DNA of 64,000 nt from Cydia pomonella. Its lineage: Eukaryota; Arthropoda; Insecta; Lepidoptera; Tortricidae. Below, piece by piece: positions 11,551 to 22,855 of this stretch (position 1 is its first letter; every line of letters begins with the position of its first letter). A program made the translations under genes and the position numbers. The stretch lies in the NCBI RefSeq assembly GCF_033807575.1, contig NC_084708.1:5170501-5234500 (forward strand), given 5' to 3'. Under the pieces are notes generated by a model, which did no database searches, was not told where the DNA came from, and saw nothing but the letters and a program-made list of their open reading frames with translations.

Positions 11551-12716
11551 CTATCGTGAAATGTAACGTACTGGGTACAGGACGGTCGTTTCTGCGCTGA
11601 AGCCGCAGCACTCGCACACCCTCAGGTAGCACTCGTCAGCCGCCTCCTCGAAGGTCATGGCGCGCGCGCATCGCTCGGCTCTCCCGCGCCCACTGACGCG
11701 GCCCACATCGCGCGCCCCAACACTCACCGGCGGCTCCGGTTTTTGGTCGTCGAGCAGGTCTCCGTAGGGCGGCATCGTGTCCGCGTACCCCTCCTCTTCG
11801 GTGTCGTTGTTGTCGCGTGAATGCGACGGCGTCGGCGAGTGCGCGGGCGCCGACGCCAGCCGCACGCGCGCGAGCGCCACCGCCTCCTCCAGCGACCCCA
11901 CTCCCGTCTCGCCCCCGCCCTCCCCGTCGTCGTGGTCCTCCGAGAAACACGCGGAGGCCTGCGCCACGAACGCGATGCGCCGCCGCAACGCGCTACCAGG
12001 ACTCGGGGCCCGCGGCTCGACGGGCTTTTCCATCTCGATCACGCTCTTGCTGCGCTTCCACGCAGCCTTCGTAAAGGGGCGCGTCGCGACCGCGTGCTCC
12101 ACGGCTATGGCACTGATCGGTGGCTCCGGCGTTATAGGGGTGCTGGGTTCCGGTTCGGCGAGCGGCTCCGGGGCGGTCTCCGGGCCGCTCTCGACGGGTT
12201 CGGGAGGCGGGGTCGGGACGGGAGAGGATCCCGCTCCTTCGCGCTTCCTCCCGATACTCCCCATTCGCTTTAACAGGCCGCCGCTCTCCTTTTTCTTTTT
12301 TTCCTCGCGCGGCGACCCGTCCGTGCTCCGCGAAGCGCCGGACGCGTCGCTCGCCGCGTCCGCGCGCAGTTTCTTGTTTTTCTTGCGCATCGTGCGCTCG
12401 TCTCGAACGATCTCGCCGTCTGAGTCGGAGGACTTAGTGGAGCCGGAGCGTTTGATAGATCCGATGTGGAAGGGCGAGCCGGAGCGGAACGGTGAGCGCA
12501 GCGTGTGTAGCGTGCGACGGAAGCGCGAGGGCCCGACGGCCACGGGCGCAGAGCGCGCGAGCGCGGGGGAGGGCGGCTTCGGGGACTCCTCGTCTCGCAT
12601 GGTGGTGGCGCGAGAGCGGCGCGCAGACTGCCGGCCAGCTCGAGTCTGGCTCCGCCGCGCTCCACTAGATCGCAAATCTCGGATAAACTTTCGACAAGGC
12701 CTTCCACTTAGCCCGA
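11551..12716 (-). CDS. Last coding exon of the unrecognised gene (GC-rich)
   Basis: An open frame of about 388 codons runs from a good acceptor (CTAATTCCCTTTCATAG) to a TAG at 11551-11553. The codon content is protein-like: a run of Ser-Pro, RSGSPFHIGSIKRSGS, TPPPEPVESGPETAPEP and an acidic EDHDDGEGGG. The GC-rich block coincides closely with the open frame. The ATG at 12600-12598 sits in a strong context and could be an alternative start. Confidence 0.6.
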
Positions 12717-15700
12717 CTATGAAAGGGAATTAGGTTGAGGTTTCGTAACTGGCCTTTAGAATAGATCAATAGGAACAATCGCCACCGAGTAGGAAGCGTC
12801 TATTCAGTGAGTTATAGCCGCCGAAACTAGCGGTTCGTCCCGTTGCGCGGACGGACTGATAGATAGGAATGGACGTGGTTATAATTACGTAAACAACAAA
12901 GAAGCCATTGTACAAGCGAACGAGCGATGATAACGAAACTAAAACAACTGATCACGACTTATCGCTTACCCGAAACATGGAGATTTCTTTACAGGTCGAT
13001 CCAACACGGAAGCGCTTTCGTTAATGGCGTTACAAACAATAGGAATGTCGGTTGTATTCATTTACCACCTCCAAAAGGAAACTTTCGTATGTACAATCTG
13101 AAACATGATACGGTATTACGTGTGGCGGTGCGTGAATTGAACTTGATATCTTGGCTTCGCCGTATATATGTAGCTTAAACTACTTAAGAATGACGTGGTG
13201 AATTTTGCACATTTCAATAAATATCTCATGTTATTAACCAAATATGATGTTAATTTTCAAGTATAGATGGTGTCATTCACGAAGACGCGTGCCTTGACTC
13301 GTATTGTGATGTAATTAAAGGTTATATCTGACAAATCTGCACGTCATCGTAGATGACACGAACAATACCTAGATTTTACAGATTGGTAACTAAATTTTAA
13401 TAAAATAAAATAAAAATATATGTAGAAATCTCTTGTATAGAACGAGCATTACATAACGTTGCTTAGTTGTTTTTTCAGTCAGAAACTCCTAAGCCTTAGT
13501 ATCCTAATTGGACATAACATCACCAAAATCCTATTAACTATTTAGCCTGTCCTCCACTTAAGTGGTCAAATAGTGCTTCTATACCTCACTCATTGCTTAT
13601 TGACCCCTAGATAGGAGTTGATGAACCGCTCATAGCTTGATATTTATGCATTTCTACGGTCTCTTCAGCGGAAGGGAATCCTTACAACCATATATGACAG
13701 TACTTTTGATATCGACCGTAGATACACCTCATTGACTTTGTGATCTGAGTGAAAATAAGCATTAGTATGAAGAAAATAAGGTTCAAAGAGGCATGGAAGG
13801 AATGGAAACAAATGAATATGCATAGGAAGGGTAACACGGTAGTACATATTACGACATGTTTCCTTGTGAGTACGTCACACGCGTACGCAACATTTAGAAT
13901 TATTTTGAAAGATGGGATGGAAATAAAATGTCTTATATAGCTATCGATTCTTATATCTATGCGATTAATAAACAATCAGAAGCGTATTTACACGTGATGA
14001 GCTGTTGAGTCACTTCATAGGTTTAATCGATTAATCCCATGTATCATTTCTGTAATTAGATAATAATATAGATACAATACCTACCCGACAAAAACATGAA
14101 TAGCGTTATTCATAAAATTCTGTCAAATCTAATTAAAGCAACTGATAGTTTTTTTAAGGTTACCGTAAGTTTTTTTTTCATGAGTATTTGTATGGGAAAG
14201 ACAAAATTATTAGAGACAAGCAATGTATGTACAATATAGAAAATGTTTTTTCTAATAACACTGATGTGTCTGGTTGGTTAGTAAAATACTTACTAAAATA
14301 TCTTACGAATTGTGCTATAGTATAAGCTAAGTATCTCTACCTACATAAACTATCGATCGAACCAGATCGAACCCGGGATCTCCTTTGCTTCGTAAAAATC
14401 GTGTGTTGACGATTCTTATTGGGAGATATTATTTGTGTTATTTTATTAATTTATCGATTTTATTTTTATTGTTCTCGTATTTTCGTAAGTTTTGACATTG
14501 TAAATTTAAATTTTGGATTTTGTAAGTAGGTATTTACCTACTTACTGTTATTCTAATTGTATTGACAATCCTTATTGGAGCTATAATTTTATTTCATTAG
14601 TATTGTTATTATTTTCATTTTTATTTTATTTTGACAATCATGATAGAAATTCTTATATTTTTGACATCAATGCAAATTTATTATGTAATTGTCTTTCATG
14701 AAAGTAATCATCTAATCTAATCTAATCTAAAATAAAAATTATAAATGTTATGTTTTAAAATATATACAGTGTGTAAATCCAATACGGGCGGGCGGTAAAT
14801 TAAACCAGAGATATAATTTATCCGTGTAATTATTTAAGATGTTTTTGACGTGATAATGTCTTATAAATTGATAAACACCGGTAACATGCACGAAAAAGTG
14901 TCACGTTGTGGACAGATCTCCATGGTAACGTTACGGCCACGATATCTGTCGGTAACCTTCTTTGTATTACACAAAATAATAATAATTCAGTGTTAATACT
15001 CGTAATTCAATAAATTCATAAATAAAAGTATGCAATTTTTCATCAATGTTTTCTTACGACGTTATCACTCAAAATTATCTTCCGTAAATCGACTTTACAG
15101 ACAACCATTTTTTTAGGCCGAATTATTTTGCGAGGCTAATATTTTCATTGTATTTCTTAGCAACAAAATATCTCAATATACTCCTTAGGTCCTATGCTAA
15201 CTACCGTTTAAATATTCGCCCGTATTGAATGTACACACTGTATAATTCCCTAGACTATGTACTGGTGCGGCCATTTCCAGATAATTTATAAGTAAGCTAG
15301 GTAGGTATCTAGTACCTATATAATTACTTTACTCTTTGGTATCTAGGTATGATCCGTGTCATTGTCTTGACAGATAAAATATAATTTAAACCATATTTTA
15401 TTTTGATTATAAAATAAAATCCTTCAATACCACGAGTCCTTCACACGTTGTTTGCTGGCGTCACAATTTTTATGACAAACACCTGTACCCCTAGTGTAAA
15501 TTTGATCGACATCATAACGTGACGAACGCGTTTGCGTTAAGTCTCATTTTGTATAGGATTTTGAGTTTCCAAAACGTCCCGCTTGGCGCGCTCTTTCTAA
15601 ATCCAATACAAAATGAGACTAAACGCAAACGCGTACGTCACGTTTCGAAATCGAATTTATTTACACTAGGGGTACTGGTTATAAATAACCTCATAAAATA

Positions 15701-18700
15701 CGGAAGAGTTAAAAACAATAACTAAACGTGAATTTTGACCATAAACCCATAAATAGTTTCGTCCGTAGACATCTTATCTTAACCAGTTCTCCGAGATTCT
15801 GTCCAAACATTTCCGGTTTACGTCCCGTTGATATGTAAGTATATCTTTCTTGTTTTTTTGATGGAATTTTACCTATTTACACTAATTTTGACCTTAGAGT
15901 CCGCAGCAAGCTCGGTTCTCCATACAAACGTTACGTTTCCATTTCTATCTAGTAGTAGTTTCTAGCTAGTTGTTTTCATTTTAAAAGGACTAGCTAGATT
16001 GCTCTAGGACTTTATACTTACAATAGGATAAGGTATATCTAGGTCTGTAATTCGTTTATGTAACTTCTGTTACCATAGTTAAAAAAATACAGCGAATTTA
16101 AGTTTTTCATAGAAAACTTGTTTTTGCTATTTTGTCTGGCTGCTTTATAAGCTGGATAGGTCTGAACATATTTTTTTAGTTTGAATTGATATTTTCAGTT
16201 AATTGTATTTTATAATTGTTGTTGTTTTTTTGCTTGTATATAAATTCCATGTTGACGTGTAAAAGTGCCCTTATGGCATATTTCCTCAATAACTGTCGAA
16301 GTTGAGTTGTTATTCATAAATAAATGTTATAGGACATTATTATACAAAAGTCCCATGGTAAGCTCAATAAGGCTTGAAAGTTATGGAATCACAAAGAGCC
16401 GCAAATGTTGTTTTCAGTAGTCGAAGTCGTCTAAATGTGATTTGCCGCGGTTTGCCGATCCCTGTCCCACACTATGAACGCCATGTCATAAGTTGTTATT
16501 AAACAAGTCGAATGCAGCCCATATTCTAACGGCTTGATACTTTGATGAACGAAGTCAATATTCGTAGTACGCTACAGGAAATATCAATCGAGTATCGTTT
16601 ACAAGACGACTCGTGCTCTGAGAGTATTAATCGAGGTCTTCTATTTGAAGCCGGACTGTATACTTAATATACTATGCGGTGTAATATACTTAAAATTATA
16701 TACAGCGACTGTCAACAACTATCGAAAAAAGTCTATAGGATCAGTTTGTTCTAAGAACTTATATACAATTTAAACTAAATAACTTGCTTTTTTTTTCAAA
16801 ATATTTAGACGAAAGTGGACGAGCGCCCGGAAACCGCCTTTCCATACAACCGTAGTTCCCATTTTCCTCTCTGGATATTAACATTATTAAAAATATTTTT
16901 ATGCAATTTGATATATAGTAAACACCCCTATAATGGAACAGATCAAATAGGCAAATCCTGTAAAACAAGTATTTACGATCAGTTTTTAATCGCTGGCAAC
17001 ATTTTACCATGCACATAGAGCCAAAGAGCTGTTCGAGTTCATTTTTCATTGATATTAAATTAACTAAATAACTTGCTTTTTTTTCAAAATATTTAGACGA
17101 AAGTGGACGAGCGCCCGGAAACCGCCTTTCCATACAACCGTAGTTCCCATTTTCCTCTCTGGATATTAACATTATTAAAAATATTTTTATGCAATTTGAT
17201 ATATAGTAAACACCCCTATAATGGAACAGATCAAATAGGCAAATCCTGTAAAACAAGTATTTACGATCAGTTTTTAATCGCTGGCAACATTTTACCATGC
17301 ACATAGAGCCAAAGAGCTGTTCGAGTTCATTTTTCATTGATATTAATATTATTTAGTTAGTTTGAAAATTAATGACGCCATAAATCCCATAACTGGAGCA
17401 AAAAACCATAATTTTAATTGGTTAATAATATTGAAACCAATTGCAGTAGCTTTCATTAAATACATAGAAAAACATAAAGGACGAATTGGACATTCAACTT
17501 TTAAAGCATAAAGCGGTAGAAATTATACAGATGTCGGTGAAATATCAAAAATACTCAAAATTTTCTCTTAAATGTCCCATGATTGGTGCCGTTAACATAT
17601 ATTAACCATGCCCTTCGTTGATTTTTTTTTTCAAATTTTAATTATTGTAAAAGAGTAGCATTTAAAAATGTGTACGGAATTCGTTTTTCACTCCTAACTC
17701 TAAGGGGGGAGAATTAGATAGATAGATAGAATACTCTTTATTGGCACACCTCAGTGAAAATATACAAGAAAAATAAACAATTGATTAAATTCAAATAATA
17801 AAATACATCAAATTGCCTACAAATATTTTAAATAATGTTAAAATCCAGGGAGCAAATTGGAGACTACGTTTGTATGGAGATGAAGTTGTCGTCCCCTTTT
17901 CTCTTAACGAATGATAAAAGTTTCTTTTTATTCGAGCGCTCGATTTCGACACTCAAAAATCTGTGGAAAACGGCGTAATGCTATTTTTGAAATACGAGCG
18001 TTAGAAATTGGGAATCTGGTGGTATTGAACACTCGTTTTCAATTCTATTAGTAGAATTTAAATAGTAGTGCCGAGAGTATTGAACGAAATACACAAAATC
18101 GAACGGTCGAAATTCAAAAATCGGCCTCCTGTAGGTAATTTCCAACTAACCTAAACTTCATTTAAAAAAATAATTGCAGTTACTTACACTCATCCTCCCA
18201 CTTATTTCCACTTCCAATGCGTCTTCCGCCAACATAACCACACTGTATAAAGTACACATGTAACAATCAACTCAACACATCACAGTCACTACACATTATC
18301 TTTCAACTGACATTTACAACACTTCAATGAATACATTAGTATTTTTACACAACTAGATCTATATATACCTACTTAAATAAATATGCGCAAAAATCACACA
18401 GTCATCACTGTTACTTAAAGAATCGCGGATTTCTATCACCGGATACGATACGCGTTTTCTTGAGCTACTACACATTATCGCTATATCTCTTATCAGTGTG
18501 ATACGATAAAGGTATCGGAAACGTTAGTCGGGTGTTAGTCAAAATGTTTGTTCTACTGCATTTATGGAACACTAGATGGCGTTGTTAGTAATATAAATAA
18601 AATGATAAAAATGAATGCGCTTAGAAAATGTTTAACGCTTTGTTATGTATGTAAGTCAGAAACAATTTTGACCCCCTTAACTTTTTTTTTGCCAGAATCA

Positions 18701-20692
18701 TTAGGATAATATATTGAACGTCAAGGAGGCTCGAAGTTACTAGGTACCTTGGCTGTTTCTTGCGCTTTAAAGGGCCATGGTCGATTCAATAAATAAAAAT
18801 ACAGTTAAGACCGATATTTGAAATTGGAAAGCGTTGTTTCTTCTAAGGAATTTAAAATGTTAGCAAGTAAAGAAATGTGAAAACCTGTGTGTACTGATTC
18901 GCAAAGAAAATGATACAACATCATAGATTCATTCATGTACAATCATTCAATCAAAAATAATGAAATTGATGAAACAATAGGTATGCAAATTGTTTGATTC
19001 TCTCTAACAATGCGTGTGTTTAATAGGACTTCAGGTTACCCATATATCATATAACGTGACCACGTAAGTAGTAAGCCCTGTAGGTGTAATGCATTTAATT
19101 GTAATAGGGGGTATCTATACAGTGCTGTAAGAAAACAATTTGCATAAATAAAGCATATACCTATGACTAAACATTATAGAGCAAGATCCCAGAGCCGTCA
19201 GACCTTACTTATTTTCTCATGACTAAAATATATGGAATATAGTGTTAGTATGCACTTTTAATGTCTGCATACTTGCTATATTGGCCCGACGGCCATTTGT
19301 CCGGTACAAGGTGCTAAAGGTAGGTAAAAATGTTACTAACTTTTCTTAAATTCTCATGGCTGATTTTTATGTGTTTTAGAAAATATTGTTTAAAATTAAT
19401 AATCAACATTGCCAGATCATTTCCGCCGGCGGTAACTTTTACCAGAGCTTTAAAGTCACTCTTGATTTTTATATATGATACACAAGGGACCATTGCTATT
19501 ACATTTTGTAAGTAGCCACACCCATTGGAGGGGCCCAACCATCCCCCAGACCCACATAAATTTTATATATGTGTCTTTGTGAAACTTTATGTGGGTCTGG
19601 GGGATGGTTAGGCCCCTTGAATTGGTCTGGCTACTTACAAAATGGTTTGTAATATTTCCCTGAGTATCATATATGTACAATAAAAATCAAAAGTGAGAAT
19701 ATAAGTACAGTTACAATATAAACTTTTGACAGGTTTAAAGCGTCCGGTAAAAGTTACCGCTGGCGGAAATGGTCTGGCAATGTTGATTATAATTTTTTTT
19801 ACAATATTTTCTAAAAATTACATTAAAATAAGCCTTGAGAATATTAAGAAAAGTAAGAATTATTTTTACCAACCTTTAGCACCTTGTACCGGACGATATA
19901 GCAAGTATGCAGACATTAAAAGTACATACTAACACTATGCTGTCCCATACATTTTATTCATGAGAAAATAAGTAATGCTACTTTGACGTTAGCTATCACG
20001 AAATGGAGGAGAGAATAATGTAATAAAAAAATCTGTGAATTGATATCTAACTAATCTAAGACAAACAGCTCTAATAGCCATATTAATTATATACTTCTAA
20101 AAATAAGCACAGAAAAATAAATATTAATAGTAGTTATACATAGTTGGTATGATATGTAGACAAAATGTTTTTTTTTCGTAATCTTAATTTATAATGCAAT
20201 TTGCAGGTAACTTTCAAACTGCAAAAGTCAAAAAGTGCACTCCGCCGCGACAGTGACATCACTGCCGTGACCAGGATTCGAACCTGGGTTACTACGGCCA
20301 CAACGTAGGGTCCTAACCACTAGACGATCACGGCTACCGGAGCAGTTGAAGCACTCGACGAAATTAGCCGTCGGCTTCCCAAGCGTATCGCATGACAACG
20401 TTGACAATGCAAAATAAAATAAAAATGTCGATCGGCAACTTTCCCTTTTCAAACTAATTTAATTTCATGCATTCGAATTTTACACTTAAGCTACTAGCAA
20501 TAAAGTTTATTTTGCAGCGCACCTTGGATATCGGGACATTAAAAATAAAGTTTAAAATATTTTTACCTGTGCTAACCATCGCCCATTCCTAGTGTTTTCC
20601 ATGTTGATTTTAGGTTTCGTTTTTAATTGTATTAACCTCTCTCTTTCTAATAACTGTTCGTGGACAGCTCTCTTGTTTAATTGTTCTATCAT
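11551..20692 (-). CDS. Probable gene for an unrecognised disordered basic protein (3 coding exons, 448 aa model)
   Basis: Model: join of 20692-20567, 18242-18188 and 12716-11551 on the minus strand, 1347 nt, in frame. The junctions are CAG/GTAAAA, TTATACAG/TG, GAGT/GTAAGT and TTTCATAG/TC. The N-terminus is a charged helix-like stretch with RAVHEQLLERERLIQLK. The second exon encodes CGYVGGRRIGSGNKWEDE. The large last exon gives a low-complexity protein rich in Ser, Pro, Arg and Glu, with basic RKKNKK and GGLLKRMGSIGRKR segments and a Cys-rich end (CYLRVCECCGF). This suggests a disordered scaffold or regulator, but I do not recognise the family and assign no function. The GC-rich last exon differs sharply in base composition from its AT-rich surroundings. 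The exon chain is inferred. An alternative start is the ATG at 12600 in a CCACC context, which would give a protein made only from the last exon. Confidence 0.42.
12270..12707 (-). other. Second open frame overlapping the start of the last exon
   Basis: In the frame shifted relative to the main one, the first ~36 codons read GLVESLSEICDLVERGG then ARLELAGSLRAAL, which looks more like a folded amphipathic helix than the main frame does there. Past about 12600 this frame becomes arginine-rich and non-protein-like. It is phase-compatible with exon 18242-18188 if AG/TG at 12707 is used as the acceptor. Either this is a dual frame or upstream frame, or a one-base assembly error near 12600 joins it to the main frame. 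Confidence 0.35.
12905..13260. other. Intron of the unrecognised gene (if the model holds); nothing specific
   Basis: Short AT-rich open frames only. Confidence 0.35.
13261..13375. mobile_element. Small MITE (GTGTCATTCACGAAGACGCG), copy 2
   Basis: Inverted ends GTGTCATTCACGAAGACGCG and CACGTCATCGTAGATGACAC. Same family as 7343-7447. Confidence 0.6.
13376..14766. other. No gene seen; short (TCTAA)n microsatellite at 14706-14731
   Basis: AT-rich intronic DNA. The complementary open frames around 13665-13975 are shadows of each other without motifs. Confidence 0.4.
14767..15240. mobile_element. MITE, 24-bp TIRs, TA target duplication
   Basis: Left end CAGTGTGTAAATCCAATACG. The right end is the reverse complement of CAGTGTGTACATTCAATACG. 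Both ends are bounded by TA. 474 bp, no coding capacity; Tc1/mariner-type target. Confidence 0.85.
15488..15672. mobile_element. Palindromic MITE CCCCTAGTGTAAAT, copy 1
   Basis: TA, CCCCTAGTGTAAATTT ... AATTTATTTACACTAGGGG, TA. Internal arms CGCGTTTGCGTTAAGTCTC and GAGACTAAACGCAAACGCG make almost the whole unit foldable. Second copy at 30101-30287. Confidence 0.85.
15680..16314. other. No gene seen
   Basis: AT-rich intronic DNA without a recognisable feature. Confidence 0.4.
16315..16385 (-). repeat. 3' fragment of the tRNA-derived SINE family
   Basis: Matches the 3' part of the SINEs at 36101-36363 and 55919-56189 (TAAATAAATGTTATAGGACA, then a GTAAGCTCAATAAGGCTTG segment). Promoter part absent. 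Confidence 0.65.
16773..17346. repeat. 288-bp tandem duplication, two nearly identical units
   Basis: Unit 1 is about 16773-17061 and unit 2 about 17062-17346. They differ by one T in a T-run (9 versus 8), and the 67-residue plus-strand translations of the two units are identical. The minus strand is open through both (192 codons), but only because the unit lacks stops in that frame; no protein family is recognised. The near identity points to a recent duplication. Confidence 0.9.
17347..17710. other. No gene seen
   Basis: AT-rich, no motif recognised. Confidence 0.4.
17716..17775 (-). repeat. LINE/SINE 3' end with (TATC)n tail
   Basis: Read on the minus strand: GTGTGCCAATAAAGAGTATTC followed by (TATC)n. 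A poly(A)-like signal and microsatellite tail of this kind end many lepidopteran retroelements. Body not identifiable. Confidence 0.4.
18188..18242 (-). CDS. Small internal coding exon of the unrecognised gene
   Basis: 55 nt between the acceptor TTTATACAG/TG and the consensus donor GAGT/GTAAGT. In the phase set by exon 20692-20567 it reads CGYVGGRRIGSGNKWEDE plus one base. The last base joins the first two bases of the 12716 exon in frame. Confidence 0.42.
19206..19976. repeat. ~770-bp near-perfect palindrome (long inverted repeat)
   Basis: The left arm from TTACTTATTTTCTCATGAC to CCCAGACCCACATAAA is repeated inverted from TTTATGTGGGTCTGGGGG to CATGAGAAAATAAGTAA. Arms are about 365-375 bp and the loop about 25 bp. 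No clear target duplication is seen. It could be a foldback element. If transcribed with the surrounding intron it would form a long RNA hairpin. Confidence 0.85.
20230..20234 (-). terminator. Pol III terminator of tRNA-His
   Basis: Five T on the minus strand (AAAAA on plus), 28 nt after the tRNA 3' end. Confidence 0.7.
20263..20334 (-). tRNA. tRNA-His(GTG): tRNA-His (anticodon GTG)
   Basis: A 72-nt tRNA gene on the minus strand with all arms paired: acceptor GCCGTGA with TCACGGC and discriminator A; D-arm region TCTAGTGGTTAGGAC (box A); anticodon stem CTACG/CGTAG around the loop TTGTGGC, anticodon GTG; T-arm CCAGG/CCTGG around TTCGAAT (box B). No intron. The sequence closely follows the eukaryotic cytosolic tRNA-His pattern, and the perfect stems argue against a SINE or pseudogene. 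It lies in the first coding intron of the inferred minus-strand gene, on the same strand. Confidence 0.95.
20567..20692 (-). CDS. First coding exon of the unrecognised gene
   Basis: 42 codons from ATG to a CAG/GTAAAA donor, too short for a standard open-frame list. It includes RAVHEQLLERERLIQLK and ends MENTRNGRWLAQ. Upstream there is a usable acceptor (TTTCTTATCAG at 20744-20754) for a 5' UTR exon. Not recognised. Confidence 0.45.
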
Positions 20693-20759
20693 ATTAAAAC
20701 AGATCCACAATAAGATCGAGCGCTAACGCGAGTCACACTACTACTGATAAGAAATAACT

Positions 20760-21540
20760 ATTGCATTTAATAAATAAAGGAACGATATAATTTTACGACA
20801 CTTGTTTACGAAAAAACTAAAGAGCGTTCCTAATAAAGCACCTAATCGCAATGTCAAAAGAAGGGCGCGAAAACTTTTTTTTAAATTGAATACCGCCAGG
20901 ACACAAGTAAGTTTATCTACAGTGCTCGGTAAAGTAAAGTTATTGGTACATTACTATTTGCGTACTTGCTCTCTTGATAATAATTATAATAGTAATAAAT
21001 CTTTTCAGTGTTAAATAGGTATTCCTATCAGATCCGCGGGATACCGGCGGGGCGGGGCGGGTCATTGTGCGGTTAAAACAACAGTCTTGATTACTCACTA
21101 CAATTACGTTTGAATAATAGTACGTGCAACTTATTTACATTAAGATAATTTAGTGGAATGTAGTTTTCGTTTTACATCTAGGTTAGTACAAACAAATAAT
21201 TTAATTATACATATAAGTAATAATATTTTATGAACTAGAATATTTGTGTTTGCCGGTACGGTATACGTGCTTCAACTGCTTCATAATCTTCATATATCTA
21301 AGAGCATGCGGTAGGGATCACTTGAAACACCCTCTGTCGTTTTATTACACCCATCGAACTTTCACATTATCCATTTTAAAATAGCCAAAATTTTGGTTGT
21401 CACTTAATGTTATAATTTTCTGTATAACGTTTGGATCTATCTCAAGAATACACAAAAATAAAACTGACTTGCACAATTGATACGAAAATTGTGTTTTCTT
21501 TTATTATACATTAGACATGTAAGCTTATTTTGCAAGAAAT
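20760..21540. other. No gene seen
   Basis: AT-rich DNA with a short GC run near 21030-21060 (CGGCGGGGCGGGGCGGG). No coding signal. Confidence 0.4.
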
Positions 21541-21750
21541 TTTAGGGGCAGTGCCTTTTTGACAGGCGTACAATATTTTTTTCATCGGTACGATAATTCT
21601 CTTCCGCTCACCTGGTAACAATGGGGACGCGATACTTAAGTACGGTGACCGTCCCGTATAGGTATATGGGGCGTATGGCAATTCTACGGACGGGTAACTA
21701 CGGAACCCTACACTGAGCATCGACCGACATGCTGAGGCCGATTTTTTTAA
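21541..21750. repeat. Diverged 3' part of the TCCGTAGTC/TGCTCTTGGCCGG repeat family
   Basis: Ends GTAACTACGGAACCCTACAC then TGAGCATCGACCGACATGCT, matching the 3' end of 8278-8936. The 5' portion is replaced or diverged. Confidence 0.55.
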
Positions 21751-21817
21751 ATTGCCAAAAATTCAAATACTCCAGCCAGGCAAACACCCTCTTGTCTATT
21801 TCGGAAGTATGTATGTA

Positions 21818-21940
21818 CAGTCAGCGTCAAATACTTTGTAGCAGTCAAAGTGGCCAAATAGTTCGGTACATCATACTAAATATATGGTGTACCGAACTAT
21901 TTGGCTACTTTGGTTGCTACAAAGTATTTGACGCTGACTG
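21818..21940. mobile_element. Palindromic MITE, TA target duplication
   Basis: TA, CAGTCAGCGTCAAATACTTT ... AAAGTATTTGACGCTGACTG, TA. Arms of about 57 bp with few mismatches and a very short loop. Tc1/mariner-type target. Confidence 0.88.
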
Positions 21941-21944
21941 TACC

Positions 21945-22855
21945 TACTTTTTAGCATCGCCTCAAGTACATTGTAAGATTAATTGTAAATACATTGTAAC
22001 GTACTCCAGATTTAAGCCTCGTCAAGTTGTTATCTGTTATCGTAGGTCGCTGCCGCGCCTTGTCTATGGACTAAACAGGATTACCACGTTGGTACTTACA
22101 ATAAAACGTAACTACGTATGTTAACTACTTATAACGTACCTACCTTTTTATGTCATGTTTATGACCAGTCCAGCATCAAAAGAAACAGATCAGACGTACT
22201 TAAAATATTTACCGTTCATTAATACCTTAACAAAAAATTGCATATTGTTTCTAGATTAATAGGCAAACAATATGTGTGTTAGAAATATTTGTTACTTCTA
22301 CCTGATTTGTTTTTTTTTTTTTTTGTGGTGGTAAATAAATATCTTTTTATTTATTTATTTATATGTAGAATAATTAGGTTGTGTCTTGTGACAGATACTT
22401 TTGAACTCTATTTAGAAAAGTATATCAGGATGGTTGATAATTTTGGTGCGTTGTTTCACTTGTTAGCGCTAGGCCTATATCAGACTTTCATCAAAGCTAC
22501 GGAAGGTGGAGATTAAGAACGAAATCTCCATGTACCAAAAAGTGTCATCAAAAACTTTAAATAGGTGGCGCTACAATACCTAGAGTACTTGAACAAAAAA
22601 TCATATCATAGACAGCGCAATTCACTCAAAGATATTACCAAAAATTAGTATCTTCGTACCTAAGTATAATTTTAAAATGCTACTAATTCAATTCATTGCC
22701 TGCCTAGCTGTTGTACTTGTATAACTAATTTTCCACTTTAATTTACAAAGATCGCGATCATTAAGTAACTGTTTTGCTTCGATACACCGTTCGATTATTT
22801 ATTAAACGCAATAGTTTTTATTAATGAGTAATATCTAGTCAAAATTACTGAAACC
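21945..22855. other. No gene seen
   Basis: AT-rich DNA, including a T-run and (ATTT)n near 22305-22360. Confidence 0.4.

Noticed and set aside
11700..11722. GTGAGT donor (minus strand) inside the last exon of the unrecognised gene, implying a short intron
   Set aside because: No downstream acceptor with a pyrimidine tract is visible before the stop, and the frame stays open through the region. Not modelled, though alternative splicing is possible.
11777..12733. 318-codon plus-strand open frame (and other frames) across the GC-rich exon
   Set aside because: It is the antisense shadow of the minus-strand last exon. GC-rich DNA lacks stops in several frames; the minus-strand frame has the protein-like composition and the splice context.
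16759..17337. 192-codon minus-strand open frame made of two identical halves
   Set aside because: The doubling comes from the 288-bp tandem duplication. Composition is AT-driven, no family is recognised, and the opposite strand is open as well.
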